DNA of 64,000 nucleotides from Porphyromonadaceae bacterium (GTDB taxonomy: Bacteria > Bacteroidota > Bacteroidia > Bacteroidales > Dysgonomonadaceae): positions 78,869 through 142,868 of the forward strand of contig JALHIE010000001.1 in the NCBI GenBank assembly GCA_022840285.1, given 5' to 3'. Positions 45,604-56,569 of the stretch are shown piece by piece. Each line of letters begins with the position of its first letter. Within the stretch, counting starts at the first letter, position 1. The position numbers and the translations under genes are program-made. The notes below the pieces were generated by a model. That model did no database searches. It saw nothing but the letters and a program-made list of their open reading frames with translations, and was not told the origin of the DNA.

Positions 45604-48593
45604 ATGAAAAACAAATTTTCAAATCTATCCAAGGGGGTTCTGTTCATTTTATTGTGGACATTTTCCCTGTTTATTTTTGCCCAGAATGTTACCGTATCAG
45701 GGGTGGTTAATGATGTGAAAGGAGAGCCGTTGATTGGCGTCACCATTCAGGTGAGCGGTACCACACATGGAACGGTGACCGACTTGGACGGGAGGTTTAA
45801 CCTTTTGAATGTTCCTTCCGATGCAACATTGGATGTTACCTATATCGGGATGCAGGGACAAAAAATACCGGTCAACGGTAGATCTTCCATTGATATAGTT
45901 TTGCTGGAAGAAACCGAATTACTGGATGAATTGGTCGTTGTGGGCTATGGAGTCCAGAAAAAGGAAACGTTGGTCGGAGCAGTATCCCAGATCGACAATA
46001 AAGCAATAATACAGTCAGGAACTTCCAGTATATCAAACGCTATTGCCGGAAAATTATCGGGGGTTTTGACAATGCAACAATCCGGTGAGCCCGGAAGCGA
46101 TGACGCGGAAATCATTATCCGTGGTCTTTCAAGCTGGAACGGCTCTTCTCCGTTGGCTCTTGTAGATGGGGTGGAAAGGGATTTTAAAGACCTGGACCCT
46201 AACGAAATTGAATCGTTTTCTGTTTTGAAGGACGCATCAGCCACAGCTGTTTTTGGGGCAAAGGGTGCCGACGGAGTAATAATTGTCACAACCAAACGGG
46301 GACGAGAAGGAAAACCGGAATTGAACATTTCAGCATCTACAGGAATGGAAAGGGCGACCCATGTGCCCGATCATATCGATTCCTATACCACGATGAACTT
46401 GTTGAATGTGGCCCGCATGAATGAACAACAATTCACAAACCTGATACCGCAGTATGTGTTGGAGGAATACCGTCAACCATCCTCTCCACTTAACGCGTTG
46501 CGTTATCCCGACGTGAACTGGTTTGATCTTGTAACCCGCCAATACGCACCCTCTACAACAGCCAATATCAATGTCACGGGGGGAACAAGTTTTGTGAAAT
46601 ATTTTGCCTCCTTGGGCTACACGGGACAGGGTTCTTTCTTTGAAGGAAGAAAAGAAGGCCATTTCGATTCCCGTTTTACAAATGATCGTTTTAATTATCG
46701 CACCAATCTTGATTTTGAATTGTCGAATGCAACCTCGTTGTCCTTTAACATAGGGGGAGAAGTCGGTATTAAAAATCAGCCCACCATTGGTAACTTGTGG
46801 TGGACTTTGTACGGCACCTCTCCGGCCCGTTTCCCGGCTTATTTTCCGGAGTGGTTGTTGGAGGAGTATCCCGACCCCAATTATCCGAACGACAGTGGGA
46901 TCCGTTATACGGAACCTATCGGCGAATATATGGACAATCCCTATTCGGTATTTAACCAAAGAGCGTTTAACCGTTATCTCGAAACCAAACTATTCACGGA
47001 TGTTGTGTTTAAGCAAAAGCTTGATTTTTGGTTAAAAGGGCTGTCTGTTCAGGGGAAAGTTTCGCTAAGTACTTATTATCAGAATCTATCCCTGACTTCA
47101 GGCAGTGGTAATAATTTTCCGGAATATCAATTTGACTACGACAAGGCCGCCGACGGGCAAAACCCCTGGATTAGAAAAGGGGAAACGGACGCGGTTTACA
47201 ACATGCCCCCCCTGACGTTGAGTATTGGCGGTTTGCAGGGTGGATATTACCGCGACCTGTACTACGAGATTTCCACTAATTACGCCAACTCCTTTGGATT
47301 ACATTCCGTTTCGGCTTTGGCACTGATGAATTTCCAACAAAAAAATGACGGTACGGAATTTCCCTATTATAATCAGGGTGTGGTTGGGCGATTTACCTAC
47401 GACTATGCCAATAAATACTTGGCGGAAGTGAATGTGGGTTATACCGGCTCTGAACGGTTTGCTCCAACAAACCGGTACGGATTTTTCCCGTCCGGAGCTG
47501 TCGGCTGGGTGATTTCGGAAGAAGACTTCTTCAAAAACGCGTTACCCTGGTTCAGTAAATTGAAAATCCGTTATTCCGATGGACTGGTCGGTAGCGACAA
47601 GGCCGCCAATCGATGGTTGTATATTAGTGATTACATCAAAGATTCAAACGGACACATAAAGGAGGATAAAGCTGCCAATAACCGCGCACAATGGGAAGAA
47701 GCCCGAAAACAAGATTTAGGATTCGATATGGGATTCCTGAAAAACAAGATACATCTGGCGGTTTCTGGGTATCCAGTTTAAGGACCTGAACCTGGGGGAA
47801 ATGAAAAAACACGGTCTGGAGGTTGAAGCAGAGTTCAGAAATACTACTGCAAACGGTGTCTATTATTTTGTCAAAGGGATGATGGGCGTGAATGAGAACA
47901 GGATTATATTTAAAGATGATCCTCCATACGCCCCGGAATACCAGAAAATTGCTGGGAAGCCCCTGGGTGGACAGACCAGTGGCGTCCAATTAGCGGGAAA
48001 CGGTTATTTTACTTCAGTTGACGACATTCATATCCTGCCTTCTCCTTTAGCAATCTCAGGACTTAATGTGGGTGACTATGCGTTTATCGATTACAACGCG
48101 GATGGTTCGGTCTCTAACTTGGATGCATACCCTATCCGAGGATCTCTCTATCCTCCGGTTACTTACTCGTTCTCCTCGGGATTTAGCTATAACAATTTCG
48201 ACTTTAGCTTCCTTTTTCAAGGGAATATAGGAAAGTACGTGGAATACAACCAGCAATGCCAACCACTCCACACTGCATTTCCCCGGTACGGGATACATAC
48301 GGAACCTGGCTTGGTTGCCGGCAGTAGAAGCAACGGGTTACAGTACGTATATAGAGGGTCGTTTTTGGAGAAAAGCGGATTACCTGAAACTGAAAGAGGT
48401 TTATGTCGGTTACTCCTTTGCCCCCAAATGGCAAATACTACCGGGCGTATCCCTGGTCAATCTGTTTATGACAGCGAACAACCTGCTTACTTTTACGAGC
48501 CTTATTGAGGGTGATCCGGAAAGAAAGGATTTCAGTAAAGGGTATTATCCGCAGTTGCTTAGTGTGAAACTTGGTGCAAAAGTCTCTTTTTAA
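45604..48593 (+). pseudogene. SusC-like TonB-dependent receptor, two frame breaks
   Basis: An outer-membrane glycan importer. The signal peptide ends near FAQ, then comes a carboxypeptidase-D-like domain (VSGVVNDVKGEPLIGV), the TonB box/plug region (LDELVVVGYG) and the barrel. Frame one ends at 47781 after KNKIHLAV; the next frame begins at KDLNLGEMKKHG, with about 25-30 conserved residues gone. A second change at about 48255 joins KYVEYNQ to NANHSTLHF, again with a short loss, and the last frame ends at 48593 (GAKVSF). Elsewhere it is intact and well conserved. Whether these are real lesions or assembly gaps is open. Confidence 0.85.
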
Positions 48594-48603
48594 CTTAATT
48601 AAA

Positions 48604-50463
48604 ATGACAATGAAAAGAAATATATACATGATCTTGTTTGTCGGAATGCTCTTTCTTTCTTGTGAAGATTATCTCGACAAGGCACCCGAATCGGGTTTGA
48701 CCACGGAAGAAGTTTTTTCCAAATATGAGAACTTTCGGTCATTTTTTGATGCGGTGTATACCGGGACCAGCAATGACGACCCAAGCCAGGGGCCGAGCAA
48801 GTGGTTTGCGTATAATATTACGACCTCATACAACCTTTACCTGACCCAGAGTGATCTTCGGACTACTTGGGAGGCGTTGACGGAAACGGCCGACATGGGA
48901 CGTATAAACCGTCAGATGATTAAATACGGACAAATAGAATCCCAGCTTCAATGGTTCACCAATTACCGCGTGGCGCCAATAATGATGTCCATGTTCAAAA
49001 CCATCCGCATCAGCAATGTCGCCTTGAATAATATTCACATGTTGGCCGATGCCGATACGGAGACGATCAACGATTTCAAGGGACAGGCATTCTTTGTCCG
49101 GGCATACTCCCATTTCGCGTTGTTGAGGATCTGGGGCGGGATGCCCTACATCGATTATGCGATAACCGCTGATGATGTATGGGACATTCCCCGCTTATCC
49201 AATAACGAAACATTAAAAAGAGTGGCCGCAGACCTGGATTCAGCCGCTTTCTATTTTGAGAAAGCAGGAAAAATGCGCAGGGATCCGGGACCCGGAGAAA
49301 CAGGACACCTGAATGATCCGGAACAGTGGAGACCCAATGGAGTTGCAGCAAAAGCCCTCAAAGGAAGAGCATTACTGTATGCTGCCAGCCCGCTTAGCAA
49401 CACAAACGGTCAGAAAGATTGGCAGGATGCCGCGATAGCTTGCTGGGAAGCTATCAAGATCGCCGAACAATATGAATATGCCTTGTTGCCCGCGGCAGAC
49501 TATAAAACAAACTTCGTCGGTGCCAAATACACCAATGAACAGTTATGGGCATGGAACCATGCCGGGGCGCCAGTAGGATATACAGACAGGGTAAATGTCC
49601 AGCTGCTGAATAATGCATTGCGAAATCACTCGACATCCCCTACTCCGGAATGCCCTACGCAAAACATGGTCGATCGTTATGAAACAGTCTGGGGAGATCC
49701 TCTCTTTACAGCTGCAGAAAGAGCGGAAGCGGTCGCAAAAGGACACTATCATTTTCAAGATCCTTATGCAAACAGGGACCCGAGGTTTTACCTTAATGTT
49801 CTTTACAATACCGCTCCCGTGCCCGGATTCGGAACGGCGAAAATCTACTTTGAAAATGTCAATGGGAAACGGGTATACAGTGAAATGCTCAATCAGAGCC
49901 ATACCGGAATAACACAAACCGGTTATTACCAGGCGAAATATTGGAACGGCATGAGTGTGAAAAATCGAATTACCGCTTATTACACGGATCCGTTGATCCG
50001 ATTGGGAGAACTTTACCTGAATTACGCCGAAGCTGCCAACGAAGCATACGGACCGAACGGAAGTGCACCGGGAGCAACCTTGACTGCCTTGCAGGCAGTG
50101 AATAAAATCAGGGAGAGAATTGGTATGGTTCCTATTCAGTCCCGGTTTACTACATCCACCGAGTTGCTCAGGGAACGGATCAAAAATGAACGGACAGTTG
50201 AGCTATACGGGGAGGGACACCATTACTTCGATATTCGCAGGTGGAAAGATGCCCCGAGACTCATGAGCGAAAAATCACGGATGATGACCATTGAAAAGGT
50301 TCCGGTAAGCGATGAATATCCTACGGGATACAAGTACGATGATTCCGGGGAATTGCCACCTACCCGTCAGGTAGCCTGGACTTCGGATGCCATGTACTAC
50401 TTCCCCTTTCCAATTGCTGAAGAAAACAAAATGAAAAATTTTGCGCCTAATCCGAGGTGGTAA
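48604..50463 (+). CDS. SusD-like glycan-binding lipoprotein (first pair)
   Basis: A 619-residue RagB/SusD-family surface lipoprotein that caps the SusC channel and binds the glycan. The lipobox is FLSC (Cys20). Typical segments are YLDKAPESGLTTEEVF, FVRAYSHFALLRIWGGMPYID and the C-terminal LRERIKNERTVELYGEGHHYFDIRRWKD, split here by position. The ATG at 48604 is chosen, with 48610 possible. It pairs with the SusC just upstream. Confidence 0.93.
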   Translation: MTMKRNIYMILFVGMLFLSCEDYLDKAPESGLTTEEVFSKYENFRSFFDAVYTGTSNDDPSQGPSKWFAYNITTSYNLYLTQSDLRTTWEALTETADMGRINRQMIKYGQIESQLQWFTNYRVAPIMMSMFKTIRISNVALNNIHMLADADTETINDFKGQAFFVRAYSHFALLRIWGGMPYIDYAITADDVWDIPRLSNNETLKRVAADLDSAAFYFEKAGKMRRDPGPGETGHLNDPEQWRPNGVAAKALKGRALLYAASPLSNTNGQKDWQDAAIACWEAIKIAEQYEYALLPAADYKTNFVGAKYTNEQLWAWNHAGAPVGYTDRVNVQLLNNALRNHSTSPTPECPTQNMVDRYETVWGDPLFTAAERAEAVAKGHYHFQDPYANRDPRFYLNVLYNTAPVPGFGTAKIYFENVNGKRVYSEMLNQSHTGITQTGYYQAKYWNGMSVKNRITAYYTDPLIRLGELYLNYAEAANEAYGPNGSAPGATLTALQAVNKIRERIGMVPIQSRFTTSTELLRERIKNERTVELYGEGHHYFDIRRWKDAPRLMSEKSRMMTIEKVPVSDEYPTGYKYDDSGELPPTRQVAWTSDAMYYFPFPIAEENKMKNFAPNPRW

Positions 50464-50482
50464 AACAAATAACTTTAATCAT

Positions 50483-53400
50483 ATGAAATTAAATATATCA
50501 GTTCATACAAATCTAATTTGTATCGTCTTAGCAGCAGTTCTCTTCCCTGTATATTTATTTGCTCAGGATAAGGATTTGCCCGAACTTCGGAATTTCACCT
50601 TATCTGTAAAGGACAAAAACGGGAAGCCTTTGGATGAAGTAAATGTGACAGTTGGAGACGGATTGGCCCGCGTCTGGACCAATAACTCAGGTGAAGCTGA
50701 AATAACAGCAAACAGCCGCGATTTTATCAAAGTATCCAAACAGGGATATGAGCAGGAGATATTCTCCGCTAACAACATTCCGGAAGTGATCACCTTGACA
50801 GAAACATTCCTTTACAAAAGTAATGAAGACGATGTCGTATATCCTTTTCTCACATATAAGAAAAGGGATATAACCGGCAGCGGTTTTGTCCTTAAGGGCA
50901 GTGATCTGGAGAGCTATCCTACTTCTGATCTCCGGAATGCTTTTGTAGGATTAGTACCCGGACTGGATGTGATAGAGCTCAGTGGTAATCCATCGCTTTC
51001 CGCTTTCGAAAAAGCAGCGGGAAACGATCAGTTATCGTCAAAGGTAGATATGAACATGAGAGGGTACACTCCTCTTTTTATTGTAGACGGACTTGAGGTG
51101 GATATTACTGAAATGCCGCTCGATCCGCAGGAAATAGAATCGATATCTGTAATCAAGGATATCGTGTCAAAAACCATGTACGGCCCAAAAGCGGGAGACG
51201 GAGTCATTAACATCACGACGAAGCGGGGAAAGCAAAATGAACGTATTGTACGTGCCAGGATAGAAAGCGGAATGAGTGTCGTGGATCGCTTCCCGGAATG
51301 GGTATCGGGTTCCGAATATGCCGAACTGAATAATCAGGCCCGCATAAACAGCGGTATGGAGCCTCTGTATTCAACCGACGACATTGCCCGGTATGCGTTG
51401 AACAATCCGTATGACTTTGCTCATCCAAACATTGATTTTAAACAGATGTTATGGAAAGATACACGGCCATTTTTGCGTGCAAACCTTTCCAGTAGCGGTG
51501 GAAATAATTGGGTGAAATATTTTGCATACCTGGGATATAACCACGAAGGGGATAATTTTAAAATCGGGCCGACCTCCAACTACAACAGAATAAATGCCCG
51601 GTCGAACATTGATATCAACATAACCTCCAACCTAAAAGTAAGTATGGGTATCTACGGAGGAGTGACCATCAAAAATGCACCCACCTATTCATCCCTGGTT
51701 ACTACCGTACCGGAAATGGAAACTTTCTTAGGAGATCTTACCTCCATTCCTCCTATTGAATTCCCTGTTTACGCCAGCAACGAGGACGGAGTTGATCCTT
51801 GGTACGCTGTTTCAAGCAGGTACAGCCGAAACCCAATTGGAGACCTGCAGGATTGCGGATATTATTCCGAAATGACGCGTTCCAGTGCAGCTAATATGGC
51901 ATTGGATTACGATTTTTCGGATATTCTGGTCGGATTGAAATCGCGTACATTTGTTTCGTTTAACTTGCTGAATCTTACCCGTATAGGTGAAAGGAATGAC
52001 TACATTGCTTATACCGTGACACCCCCGCTTACGCCGGAAGAAGATCCTGTACTGACCAAAGTACGTGATGGAGTAGATAATCCCGAGCAGTCAAAAATGT
52101 TGGATTATTATTACCAACGCCTCGCATTCAATCAACTGCTTAGTTACGACAAGACTTTTGGAGATCATGAAATCCAGTTGGGATTAATTTATTCCCTGTT
52201 TAACGGGACAAAGGATTCCAGACGTGAACCCGACAGGCAGCAGAATGGAATTTTTACTGCCATGTATGGCTATCAAAACAAGTATTTTCTGGAGGGGGCT
52301 TTTAATTACGCGGGTACTTCCAGCTTTGAAAGGGGAAAACGTTACAATCTTTTCCCGGCGTTGGGCTTGAGCTGGGTAATTTCAGACGAGGATTTTCTGA
52401 AGGATGTGAATTTTCTTGATTACCTTAAATTACGTGTCAACGGCGGTATCTTGGGGTACGACGGACTGGCGACGGCTTTTTATTATCAGGACAGATGGTC
52501 AAAGGCTACGTTGTCCCCTTCTTTCGGGCCGCACAGCGCCAATCAGTGGTTCGGATCCAATACGGAAACGGTCTCAAGGACCTATCCCAACCGAATCGCA
52601 AATCACGGGTTGACCTGGGAAAAAAGAAAAGAACTCTCCGGCGGATTCGATATGTTGATGTTTGATAGAAAGCTGCTTGTTGAGTTCAACTATTACAACA
52701 ATGTTCAGGATGGTGTTATTGGAAAGATGAATTACATGTTACCTTATATTACAGGTTATTCATCAGCGAGCCCCTGGTATAACAAAAATAAATTTCGATA
52801 CTACGGTACGGAGTTCCAGGTCACTTATTCCGGCAAAACCGGAGATCTCCATTACAGAATAGGTGGAAATGCTGCTTTACACCGAAGCACGGTACTTAAA
52901 TACGACGAGCCAAATTATAGGGAGCCTTATCGTTCAAGAATCGGACAACCCAAGGATATAATCATGGGTTATGGCTACATGGGACGTTATGCTTCCGATG
53001 CCGAAGCTCAAGCCGTAATTCAGAACTTTGACCAGACACTTGCCTCCGGCGACCTGAAGTATATGGATAAGAATGAAGATGGCGCTATAGACGAAAACGA
53101 TATGTTTGCCATTGGGCACAGTAGTCCAAGGCTGACTTACGGAATAAACGCACGGTTGGAGTATAAAAACTTTGAATTGAATGCAGTTGGTTCCGGAAGA
53201 GCGTTTTACGATATTGTCAAATCGAATATCTATTTCAGAAATGGAGTGGGAGACAATACCTATTCCAAATATGTCAGGGACAATATTGATGGAGCATATC
53301 CCCGGCTGACCTATCAAAGGATAAACAATAACTTCCAGACATCCGAGTACTGGTTGACGGACGGTAGCTTTTTTAAATTGCAAAATGTGGAATTGGCTTA

Positions 53401-53578
53401 TAAACTGCGATTGAAGAACAAGGGAGCGGGAATTCAAATGATCCGGTTTCATGTAGGCGGAGCAAACCTGGTTACCCTTTCGGAGTTGAAAGATGTGGAT
53501 CCCGAATCCATCAACGCGGGTGTTACCACGTATCCTTTATTCAGAACTTTTACCGGAGGCATAACAATGTCATTTTAA
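50483..53578 (+). CDS. SusC-like TonB-dependent receptor (second pair, atypical)
   Basis: A 1031-residue protein with a signal peptide (ending FAQ, about residue 28), a divergent carboxypeptidase-D-like N-domain, a plug and a beta-barrel ending TGGITMSF. Unlike the first SusC I see no VVVGYG-type TonB-box region; the plug starts with YKKRDITGSGFVLKGSDL. It is intact. The ATG at 50483 starts the signal peptide. It pairs with the following SusD, 34 bases later. Confidence 0.88.
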   Translation: MKLNISVHTNLICIVLAAVLFPVYLFAQDKDLPELRNFTLSVKDKNGKPLDEVNVTVGDGLARVWTNNSGEAEITANSRDFIKVSKQGYEQEIFSANNIPEVITLTETFLYKSNEDDVVYPFLTYKKRDITGSGFVLKGSDLESYPTSDLRNAFVGLVPGLDVIELSGNPSLSAFEKAAGNDQLSSKVDMNMRGYTPLFIVDGLEVDITEMPLDPQEIESISVIKDIVSKTMYGPKAGDGVINITTKRGKQNERIVRARIESGMSVVDRFPEWVSGSEYAELNNQARINSGMEPLYSTDDIARYALNNPYDFAHPNIDFKQMLWKDTRPFLRANLSSSGGNNWVKYFAYLGYNHEGDNFKIGPTSNYNRINARSNIDINITSNLKVSMGIYGGVTIKNAPTYSSLVTTVPEMETFLGDLTSIPPIEFPVYASNEDGVDPWYAVSSRYSRNPIGDLQDCGYYSEMTRSSAANMALDYDFSDILVGLKSRTFVSFNLLNLTRIGERNDYIAYTVTPPLTPEEDPVLTKVRDGVDNPEQSKMLDYYYQRLAFNQLLSYDKTFGDHEIQLGLIYSLFNGTKDSRREPDRQQNGIFTAMYGYQNKYFLEGAFNYAGTSSFERGKRYNLFPALGLSWVISDEDFLKDVNFLDYLKLRVNGGILGYDGLATAFYYQDRWSKATLSPSFGPHSANQWFGSNTETVSRTYPNRIANHGLTWEKRKELSGGFDMLMFDRKLLVEFNYYNNVQDGVIGKMNYMLPYITGYSSASPWYNKNKFRYYGTEFQVTYSGKTGDLHYRIGGNAALHRSTVLKYDEPNYREPYRSRIGQPKDIIMGYGYMGRYASDAEAQAVIQNFDQTLASGDLKYMDKNEDGAIDENDMFAIGHSSPRLTYGINARLEYKNFELNAVGSGRAFYDIVKSNIYFRNGVGDNTYSKYVRDNIDGAYPRLTYQRINNNFQTSEYWLTDGSFFKLQNVELAYKLRLKNKGAGIQMIRFHVGGANLVTLSELKDVDPESINAGVTTYPLFRTFTGGITMSF

Positions 53579-53612
53579 AAACCGTTGGGTTTAATAACAA
53601 ATATAATTTGAT

Positions 53613-55400
53613 ATGAAGAAAAGAACAATAACCTTTTTAGCCATTATCGGACTCCTGGTTTCCTGTAATGATTTTATGGAACCATACCCTAACGGAGGAT
53701 ACACCACCGATAATATCTGGGACTATCAGGAAATGGCACAGGGACTGATAGTTGAATGTTATACCTATATGTCAACAAACTATAACAATACGGAGGGGGC
53801 TTATCTGGATGGAGCGACAGACAACGCCGTAATTACCAATACATCAAATGCGATTCGCCGAATGGCAGTAGGAGCACTGCCCACGTCATCCGACCCTTTC
53901 CTGGATTACTGGACACGGGATTACGATGGAATATATTTGACCAACCTGTTTTTGAAAGACAGCAAAGGGTACAATACCCGTTATCTGGTCGATGATTACA
54001 AAAACAACCTTGTCCGTACACAGTTACAGGGAGAAGCTTTTGCACTGCGTGCCTGGTTCCTGTGGGATCTCCTGCAGAAATTTGGAGGCAAGGGAGTGAA
54101 TGGGGAGATGTTGGGCGTGCCGATCCTGCTGGAGCCCGTGGATATTGAAGATGCCAAACAGCTTGAACGAAACAGCTACGATGAGTGTGTAAAACAGATC
54201 ATTGCAGACTGCGATTCGGCCTATAAATACCTTCCTGTCGCACACCGGGATTTCCTCGTAACAAATGAAACTGACAAGGCGTACGCGGGGTCACGTTATT
54301 GGGGTCGATTTGATGGGATTACCACCCGGGCAATCAAAGCAAACGTTTATTTGACCTGGGCCAGTCCACGATTTAATCCCAACAACGATATGTCGCGTTG
54401 GGACCTGGCCGCCAAATATGCTAAGGAGGTCATGGATTTTAAACAGAATGTTGACAATGTGACGAACGGTTTCAACAAAACAACCGGTGTTAACTGGTTC
54501 AATCCAAACTTTCCGGGAATTGTTTTTGCCTCCCGTTACAACAATGCCAACGATGCGATGGAAAGGATGTTTTACCCCGGTGGTTTCCAGGGTAATGGTA
54601 CGATGGGCGCTACACACGACCTCGTGGATGCTTTCCCGATGAGCAACGGTTACCCCAAAGAACACCCCGAAGGAGCCGCATTGTATGACCCGCAGGATCC
54701 GTATAAAAACAGAGATCCCCGTTTTTATAGCGTAATATTTTACAATCAGGCTCAGGCAAAAAGAAACAATACCGGCGCAGCTATGTACACTTTCGAGAAC
54801 TGGGAGGAAGGGAAAGATGCCCCCGGTCCAATTACCAACAGCCGCACCAACTACCACATAAAAAAGTTTGTGTTTATGGGATTGAACTGGTCAGACAACA
54901 GCCTGAACAGGCAACCCCATTCCAAGTTTTTTATTCGTTGGGCACACATGTGCCTGGCTTTTGCTGAAGCTGCGAATCAAGTGGCAGGTCCGACAGATGC
55001 TTCAAAATATGGATTGTCGGCCAAGGAAGCCATCTCTTATCTAAGGGCCAGAAAGACTTACGATAATAACAACGGATTTGTGACAGATCCCTACCTGGAT
55101 GAAGTGGCAGCTGCAGGGAAAGAAGTTTTCAACGAATTTGTCAAGAATGAACGTCGATTGGAGACCTGTTTTGAGGGGATGCGCTTTTTTGATATGCGCC
55201 GCTGGTCAACCTCTCTTGAAGAGTTGAACAAGCCTGTACACATGATGAAAATCACACGCGAAAGCGAAAACGTATTCCAGTATACTCCTCAGGTGGTGGA
55301 ATCACGCATTTATAAATCGGCTTATCTTCCCATTCCCTACCAGGAGATGTTACGTATGGGAAATTTGATTCAGAATGAAGGTTGGGATAGCTGGAAATAA
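53613..55400 (+). CDS. SusD-like glycan-binding lipoprotein (second pair)
   Basis: A 595-residue RagB/SusD-family lipoprotein with lipobox LVSC (Cys18), the tetratricopeptide-like helical core (LQGEAFALRAWFLWDLLQKFGG) and the C-terminal FVKNERRLETCFEGMRFFDMRRW motif, given by position. It pairs with the second SusC and is followed 25 bases later by a DUF1735 lipoprotein. Confidence 0.92.
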   Translation: MKKRTITFLAIIGLLVSCNDFMEPYPNGGYTTDNIWDYQEMAQGLIVECYTYMSTNYNNTEGAYLDGATDNAVITNTSNAIRRMAVGALPTSSDPFLDYWTRDYDGIYLTNLFLKDSKGYNTRYLVDDYKNNLVRTQLQGEAFALRAWFLWDLLQKFGGKGVNGEMLGVPILLEPVDIEDAKQLERNSYDECVKQIIADCDSAYKYLPVAHRDFLVTNETDKAYAGSRYWGRFDGITTRAIKANVYLTWASPRFNPNNDMSRWDLAAKYAKEVMDFKQNVDNVTNGFNKTTGVNWFNPNFPGIVFASRYNNANDAMERMFYPGGFQGNGTMGATHDLVDAFPMSNGYPKEHPEGAALYDPQDPYKNRDPRFYSVIFYNQAQAKRNNTGAAMYTFENWEEGKDAPGPITNSRTNYHIKKFVFMGLNWSDNSLNRQPHSKFFIRWAHMCLAFAEAANQVAGPTDASKYGLSAKEAISYLRARKTYDNNNGFVTDPYLDEVAAAGKEVFNEFVKNERRLETCFEGMRFFDMRRWSTSLEELNKPVHMMKITRESENVFQYTPQVVESRIYKSAYLPIPYQEMLRMGNLIQNEGWDSWK

Positions 55401-55425
55401 TTAACTAAATGTAAATTTTTTGATA

Positions 55426-56394
55426 ATGAAAAAAATATATACGCTGCTCGTTATTGTCACTTTAGCTTCGTTGACATCTTGTTATGAAGACTATATCAAA
55501 GACTTTGATTACAACACTGTCTATTTCACGCAACAGACAAACGTGCGAACCTTTGTGGTTGGTGAGGGGATGCAGATAAATGTAGGTGTAGCCTTGGGTG
55601 GAATCCGGGAAAACAACATTGATCGTGAGGTCAATTTTATGTTGGACAACGGGTTGCTTACCGAGGAACTTCTCGCCAGGATGGCGGGAGGAGTCGACCA
55701 TATCAAGAATTATGTGAATTTGGACTCGGGATTGCATCCGTTACCTGCGGCCTACTACACGTTAAGCAATACCGGTAAGATGATTATAAAAAAAGGAGAT
55801 CACAAAGGGGTGATTACCATTAAAGCCGATTCTGTCAAATTCCTGTCAGATCCAAAAACGTTGATCGCCCAGTACGCGATTCCCTTTTACATTACCGATG
55901 CGCAGGTCGACACGGTTTTAAATGACAAAAGATATTCCGTTATTGGACTTCGTTATGAAAACATGTTGTTTGGAAATTACTGGCACGGGGGGGTAACTGA
56001 GGTTAAAGACGCTTCCGGAAACATCGTCGAAACAATTAAATATTACACGACCGTTCCTTCGCCCGAGACCAAGGTGATGAAGTTGCAGACAGTAGCTCCG
56101 CATACATTGATCACCAACAGAATCAGCGATCAATCGGGTTCATTTGAAATTACATTGAACGGCGATAATATTATCGTGGGCAAAGCAGACGGTTCAACGG
56201 TTGAAGTATTGCCTGACGGCGAAAGCAAATTCAACAGGGCAAAATTGCTTCAGGACAGGAAGATTTACCTGAAATATAAGTACGATAATGGGGACGGTAC
56301 AACTTCCCATGCAACCGATACACTGACGTTCCGCAACCGGATCAGAGACGGGGTCAACGAATGGCAGGACGAAAATCCGGATAATTACAAGTAA
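55426..56394 (+). CDS. DUF1735-type surface lipoprotein
   Basis: A 322-residue lipoprotein with lipobox LTSC (Cys19), a DUF1735-like N-domain (VYFTQQTNVRTFVVGEG, then the GGIRENNIDREVNF segment) and a beta-rich C-terminal region (DUF4361-like). Such proteins follow SusD in many loci and are thought to help bind the glycan at the surface (SGBP role). The ATG at 55426 is chosen over an in-frame TTG at 55420. Confidence 0.8.
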   Translation: MKKIYTLLVIVTLASLTSCYEDYIKDFDYNTVYFTQQTNVRTFVVGEGMQINVGVALGGIRENNIDREVNFMLDNGLLTEELLARMAGGVDHIKNYVNLDSGLHPLPAAYYTLSNTGKMIIKKGDHKGVITIKADSVKFLSDPKTLIAQYAIPFYITDAQVDTVLNDKRYSVIGLRYENMLFGNYWHGGVTEVKDASGNIVETIKYYTTVPSPETKVMKLQTVAPHTLITNRISDQSGSFEITLNGDNIIVGKADGSTVEVLPDGESKFNRAKLLQDRKIYLKYKYDNGDGTTSHATDTLTFRNRIRDGVNEWQDENPDNYK

Positions 56395-56418
56395 TGTCCC
56401 GCATAGCGGGCATTACTT
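56389..56418. terminator. Hairpin over the stop codon of the DUF1735 gene
   Basis: A 13-base-pair hairpin with one bulged T and an ATA loop includes the TAA stop codon at 56392-56394. There is no T-run after it, so it may be an mRNA stabiliser or partial terminator that sets the level of the importer genes apart from the enzyme genes downstream. Confidence 0.45.
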
Positions 56419-56540
56419 ATGCCTGAACGCGGAAATTTTTTCGTGTAAGCCGGCTCTCTGGCTTTAGGAACAGCATTTCTTCCGCGAATATCCTGGCTTA
56501 TAGAAAATCATATTAAGAAATAATTCATCAAACAGCGGTC

Positions 56541-56548
56541 TAATTTTG
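56541..56548 (+). promoter_or_regulatory. -7 promoter box before the heparinase-like gene
   Basis: TAATTTTG matches TAnnTTTG and lies after the hairpin at 56389-56418, 22 bases before the ATG at 56570 and 61 bases before the ATG at 56609. It suggests that the enzyme genes have their own promoter. Confidence 0.4.
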
Positions 56549-56569
56549 CAGTACTTTTATTCAAAAACG

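Noticed and set aside
35396..48330. Programmed frameshifting as a cause of the four breaks
   Set aside because: No slippery heptamers were seen at the joins and conserved residues are missing, which frameshifting would not cause.
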